A stretch of 64,000 bases of DNA, from positions 124,001-188,000 of the forward strand of contig JAVXUO010000069.1 of NCBI GenBank assembly GCA_033065855.1, read 5' to 3'. Below, piece after piece: positions 59,566 to 64,000 of this stretch. Position 1 is the stretch's first letter. Every line of letters starts with the position of its first letter. Source of the DNA: Escallonia rubra (lineage: Eukaryota > Streptophyta > Magnoliopsida > Escalloniales > Escalloniaceae). Below the pieces are notes generated by a model. That model saw nothing but the letters and a program-made list of their open reading frames with translations. It was not told the DNA's origin and did no database searches. Made by a program: the position numbers and the translations under genes.

Positions 59566-61983
59566 TCATTCGGGTCTTCTTCGGGCTAGGCTCATACTCG
59601 TCGCAGGACCCCGAGGATTCATCATCTCGCTTTTACTCCTTGTCCTCGGATCAGAGGATGACTCCACTACCACAAGCTCGATCAATCTAGGCTTCCCGTA
59701 GGTATTGAGAAAGACAACTGCAATCCGGGAAGACTTGCGTCTCAATTTCTTCAGTGGAGGGGCTAGGGCTTTTCCTTTGCTTCTGTTAGCAACTTTCTTT
59801 CCCTTCGTTGGTGTAGGCTTCAATTTTTTAGTATCCCTCAAGAGAATCCGACTGGTCGTCCTTGTCTTACTTTGACCTCCCGTCTGAGGTACCAGAGCTC
59901 CTCCTATAGAAGTTTGAGTGGCAGTAGCGGGGTTAGTGGGCTCTGCAGAACTCTGTATTCCACTCGACCCACCTCAAGAAGGTGGCACATAAGGAGTGAG
60001 AGTAGGCACCTCCGTCTTCTCAACATACCGCCTGTATACCTCTAGCAGGTCCCATAGGGTGGATACCATGTTCTTGAGACTATGTATCATCCCGTAAGCA
60101 TCCTTCAAAGCTAAGCTCGAGAGTTACAACTTGGAAATTCATTGGGTTAAATTCAAGGAAACTTTGATTAGTTAAACACGTTTAAGATTTGAGTTTACCG
60201 TCTAGACTTGGGCGAGCTCGTTGAGCCTTAAGACCTCTGCATCCTTCTTTGGCCAGGGGATCAACTTCATCTCCCCTCTCTTGCCCCTGGGAAAGACCGG
60301 CAATGTCCAAGGAGGAAATGGGATATCATCCACAGACTCAACCTCCTTCTTTCGATCTATTACCCTTCTACTCCCGGGCTGCCCTATCCTGCTGAATCCT
60401 CCTCGACCACTCCGCATTGAATGAAAGAGCCAAGTCCTCTCTCACAAATGCCTTGTAGGTACAAGGGTTGTCGGCCACCTCAGGGAGGATACATTGATCC
60501 AGCTAATCAAACTCTACTCAATCCCTGGTCTAGGGTCCACGTTTGATGCATCTCTAGGGGAAAGGCTGCCAGGATACGGGCCTCAACGTCTATGTGATGC
60601 TGCAAGAGCACCTACTCTCCCAGATAAAACTCCTCCTTAGAGTATCCCACCAGCAACACCTGGTACCGGGTGAGCACTAACTCCTCAGGGTAAGCCTCAG
60701 TAGTCTCTCACTTGGATAGAGATGCCTGAAAGGAAAAGAGAAAATTGGGAATATTCAAGAACTTGCATTCATGGAAATTCAAAGGCTTTTGAAGCTCTCC
60801 CTGTAGGCCCCCACTATGGGCCCTACTTGCTTATCCTAAAAGTTCCATCAGAACATCGCTGACACAGTCTCACCAGTTGCCCCTCCCCCAATTGCGGAGC
60901 ATTGGATCCCAGAACCTCAAAAGCCCAAGCCTGTGAATAGAGGTGACATGTGAGCAAACAGTCTAAATGCATGCATAAGAATAATAATAAAAAAAGCTTA
61001 AAGAGCATAGACATACCTCCCAGATGTCGCAGTACCCCATTAAGCTCGAGGACTACCCACAAGACAACGAGCCCATAGAATGATAGAGATGCACCATGGC
61101 AGGGGTACCCCAGTCGTACTCATCTACATCTTCATTTTCCTCTAAAGCCTGCAGTCAATACAGCTGCACTTAGTCATCCTCATTACTGAATAACATCTCA
61201 CCCAAGACATATAACAAAAACCACCGAACATACTGATCGACAGTCACCCCATCAGCGCCCTTAAGAGTCATACCCTCGTAGTGATAACGTAGAGTACCAA
61301 GCAAAATAGAACCGGCCTTTTTTTTTTAGGACTAATCAAAACCAAGTAACCAGACAACGAGGTCTCGGTCCTTATCAAGATCATATGCCCAAGGAATAGG
61401 CCTTCCCCGAACCGAATACTGGTGATATTCACGAAATCGTATAGGTTAAGCATGGCCTCCCCGACCGGTAGGTGGAAAGTGTTAGTGGTATCCCACCAAC
61501 GCTCTGCCAAGCATAAGAGATGCTTTTTGCTATGGGTGAAAGCATGTAACCTATTCAGAAAAAGTTCAAAGCCAATTCTGACTATCCTATTCTCTACAGA
61601 CTCCGGCAGCTTCCCCCGCCATTCTTTACTAAATTAGGGGATCCCCTATAACGTAAAGTTGAGGGAAAGGGCTGCACAACACCAAGAAAAACTAAAAAAT
61701 CTCAACAGCCATCCGGTTTATGCATGGATTGCATGAAAAGTATCATGTGAAACAAGTGTGGACCCTACTTTGCATGGGGATGACTTGTATGTGAAGAAGT
61801 ACGAATTAATGTGTGTGATTGAAGAGAAATTGTTAGAAATCGTACCTCGTGCGCAAAAAAAGTACTAGCTAAGATGTACTCCATGATGCGGTGTCAGTAG
61901 GGAGCGATCATCCGTCCTGAATCATAAGACACGGCCAATTTGAGGCCCACCCCATGCCCTCTTCTAGTTTCGATAAACTCCAT
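59566..61983 (-). pseudogene. Antisense PMD gene near the 3' end of Tat-3
   Basis: ATG at 61983 starts MEFIETRRGHGVGLKLAVSY, followed by a stop near 61896. The PMD core is at 61510-61060: AERWWDTTNTFHLPVGEAML, YDFVNITSIRFGEG, then WFLLYVLGEMLFSN and EYDWGTPAMVHLYHSMG. Segments at 60417-60202 (PWTLPVFPRGKRGEMKLIPW) and 59841-59566 (basic, Lys/Arg-rich, KGKALAPPLKKLRRKSSR, a possible nuclear signal) form the C-terminal region, probably in separate exons. Stops and frame changes make it a pseudogene. It lies head-to-tail behind the DUF7745-type gene; whether both belong to one element is unresolved. Confidence 0.72.
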
Positions 61984-62159
61984 GATTTCTTAGAAATTGG
62001 GGAAGAATATAAGGGAATTCTAAGGTTTTATTGCCTAGAAGTATAATTGGGATAGGATTTGATGAGAAGAAGTTCTTTCGGGAGAGGAATTTGAGAAATA
62101 AAGTGATTAGATTGTGTTTGAAGGGTTTGAAAACAACCCTTAATATCTCGCCCAAATCT

Positions 62160-62280
62160 GAACGGATAAACCGGCCGGTTTTCCTTTAAATTAGTCAAAC
62201 CTACTGATTAACCAGCCAATTTTCTACTCAATCTTTATACTCTTAACTTCCTCTGACTAACATGCGGTTTTCGACCTAAA
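62160..62280. repeat. Single copies of the Tat-3 palindromic motif
   Basis: AAACCGGCCGGTTTTC (62168) and CTGATTAACCAGCCAATTTT (62214) match the tandem repeat at 42070-42640, tying the two ends of the third element together. Confidence 0.65.
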
Positions 62281-62366
62281 ATAATAATAACAATAATGAT
62301 GATAGTAACAACACAATAACAACAACAACAACACAACAACAACAATGATAATAATAATCATAATTT
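62278..62366. repeat. (AAT/AAC)n microsatellite
   Basis: A run of aataataacaataatgatg followed by aac triplets. Confidence 0.9.
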
Positions 62367-62600
62367 TGCATGCTTGTGTGAAATGCATATTTGCATGCCT
62401 TTTATGTACCCGTATGCTTGTGTGCTTTGCGTGCTTGCATGATCGTCCTTTTTCCTAAATTTGCATGTGTTTGCTTGCTTATGCATTTTGCATGATACCA
62501 GCTTTTGTGCCTAAGCCATTTTTATCTAATATTTGTGTGCTTGCATGCTTGCTTGTGCATGTCAGCTATCATATCTTTAGATTGTTTTCGATCTAACTGT
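62367..62600. repeat. TGCATGCTTGTGTGC-rich stretch
   Basis: Repeated tgcatgcttgtg and tttgcatg phrases without a fixed period; no coding. Confidence 0.6.
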
Positions 62601-63480
62601 TCAGATTTGTTGCTCAGTCAGTGATTTATTGTACAGTGTAAGGCTAGTGCAAGATCTCACTTTAGTTGTTAGAAGCAACATTTTCCTCATATCAAGTAAA
62701 TTTATATGTCCAGCACTCAACGACCAACTAGCTATCTTTGAGACATTGTTGGCTCCAGCTTTGAGTGATATTTATGAAATTTCCATATGTCCAAGCGACC
62801 AACTGTTTGTACACGTTGTTGACTCCGACTATTAGATATGAGTCCAGTGTGCCTAAGCGAGCAAACATGTATACCCGTTGTTTTCTCCGACTCTTAGGCT
62901 CACCTTTTTATGTATATCTAAGCAACCAACCGTTTGTACACGTTGTTGCCTCCGGCTCTTGGGCATATTCTAGTGTTCATAAGTGACCAACTATTTGTAC
63001 ATGTTGTCAGCTTCGGCTCTTAGGCTCGCCTCCTTTTATACATCGAAGTGACCAACTTTTTCTACATGTTGTTGGCTCTGGCTCTTGGATGTATTCCAAT
63101 GTTCCTAAGCGACCAACTATTTGTACACGTTATCGGCTCCGGGCTCTTAGGTTCATCATTTCCTTATGCCTAAGCGACCAACTGTTTGTACACGTTTTTG
63201 GCTTTGGCTCATAGATATAAGTCCTTGTGGCTAAGTGACCAGCCACTTGAGGGCGTTGTTGGCTCCAGCTTTTAGACATAACTTTTGTATCCTGAGACAA
63301 TGTTTCGACACGTTTTGTTAGGTCCAGCTTCTGAGGATACGCCCCTTGCCTGGCGACCAACCCGTTGTTCGCTCTAGCTCCAGACAAGGTTCACCTGTTC
63401 ATTATCAATTTCTCTTGTAATATTATTCAACAACCAATCATTGTTACTGTTGGTTACGGCTTCGAACAATATCTGTATCT
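62600..63480. repeat. ~63-bp tandem repeat with ~126-bp dimer register
   Basis: Units marked AAGCGACCAACTGTTTGTAC and then ACGTTGTTGGCTCCGGCTCT occur at 62795, 62857, 62922, 62983, 63049, 63109, 63174 and 63235, with weaker copies outside. Spacings alternate 60-62 and 65-66. It lies directly before the 3' LTR, the usual place of tandem repeats in Tat/Ogre-type elements. Confidence 0.9.
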
Positions 63481-63645
63481 TGACAAACTATGTTGGTTTG
63501 ATTCTTCCCTGAAGGACACCTAGGAAGCGCAATAAAGCTTCGTTCTCATATTTGTGTCAAGGTCCGCGAGTCTGTTCAGAATCTTGTGGTCTTTTCGTAT
63601 TTTACTACGAAAATGTGGTTTTTTTTTTTTTTATGTTCGCCCATG

Positions 63646-63658
63646 CACGAGGGGGCTC
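63646..63658 (+). other. Polypurine tract before the Tat-3 3' LTR
   Basis: cacgagggggctc precedes the LTR start. Confidence 0.6.
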
Positions 63659-64000
63659 CGTAGACACCCCATTTTTGCAGTCATTATTTAAATAAATGTT
63701 TGGTTTCATTAATTAATTAGAGTTTATTAAGCTTAGTCATAGTGATATAACTTAATTAAATTAATTTATAAGTCTAGTCTAGTTTTTTTAGTCTAATGGT
63801 GAAGTCCAGTGTTTAGCCCAGTTCAGCTTAGTCCAATTGTCTAGTCCAGTTGTCAGGCTCGGTTCAACCCAATTATGTCAGTCCACCCGATGTCTAGACT
63901 ATGATTTGTCTATATAATTTAAGGAATTATTTTATGATTTATCCTTGATGCAAGGGACTAAATCAATGAGTTATAGGGTTAAGGAAGATAAATCCTAAAT
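63659..64000 (+). repeat. Start of a Tat-type 3' LTR (runs off the window)
   Basis: cgTAGACACCCCATTTT matches the TGTAGACACCCC opening of many Tat-type LTRs with TG changed to CG, behind a G-rich PPT. The end lies beyond the window. Confidence 0.6.

Overview
The window is plant nuclear DNA, probably from a eudicot. The signs are AT-rich intergenic sequence, GT-AG introns, nested Ty3/gypsy and Ty1/copia LTR retrotransposons, CACTA (En/Spm) transposons, an L1-type LINE and one plant F-box gene. It is a repeat-dominated stretch. The only clearly intact host gene I can support is the F-box gene at 17164-18330 (minus strand). I see no rRNA, tRNA or CRISPR.

Layout. 1-7089: 3' part of a Tat-like Ty3/gypsy element: integrase end (+), an antisense plant-mobile-domain (PMD) gene (-), a polypurine tract and a 3' LTR. 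A 1.84-kb solo LTR (3299-5141, TSD caaat) sits inside the PMD gene. 7483-15037: a 7.56-kb CACTA element (TSD taa) carrying mostly unrecognised DNA. 15038-25500: the F-box gene and its flanks, with a tandem repeat and a Z-DNA-like tract upstream. 25579-29886: tandem repeats, then decayed CACTA genes (TNP2-like, then a Transposase_24-like gene), then a short terminal-repeat element. 30346-40990: an L1-type LINE on the minus strand, split by a Tat-like element (32773-40377, TSD aggat) that carries a second antisense PMD gene. 40994-49004: two Tat LTR ends, a palindromic ~96-bp tandem repeat, a Tekay-like gypsy remnant, and then the gag-pol wreck of a third Tat-like element. 49363-58940: an antisense DUF7745-type gene of that third element. 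It is interrupted by a solo LTR (TSD ctggg), and that LTR is itself interrupted by a gag-only copia element (TSD ttgtt). 59566-61983: a further antisense PMD gene. 62600-63480: a ~63-bp tandem repeat. 63659 to the end: the start of a Tat-type 3' LTR.

The unifying theme is that gypsy elements of the Tat type each carry an antisense PMD or DUF7745-family gene between integrase and 3' LTR, tail to tail with pol. Antisense extra ORFs and PMD cargo are known from this lineage. What stands out is several divergent examples in one window, with the insertion history readable from target-site duplications. All of the transposon genes carry stops or frameshifts and look non-functional.
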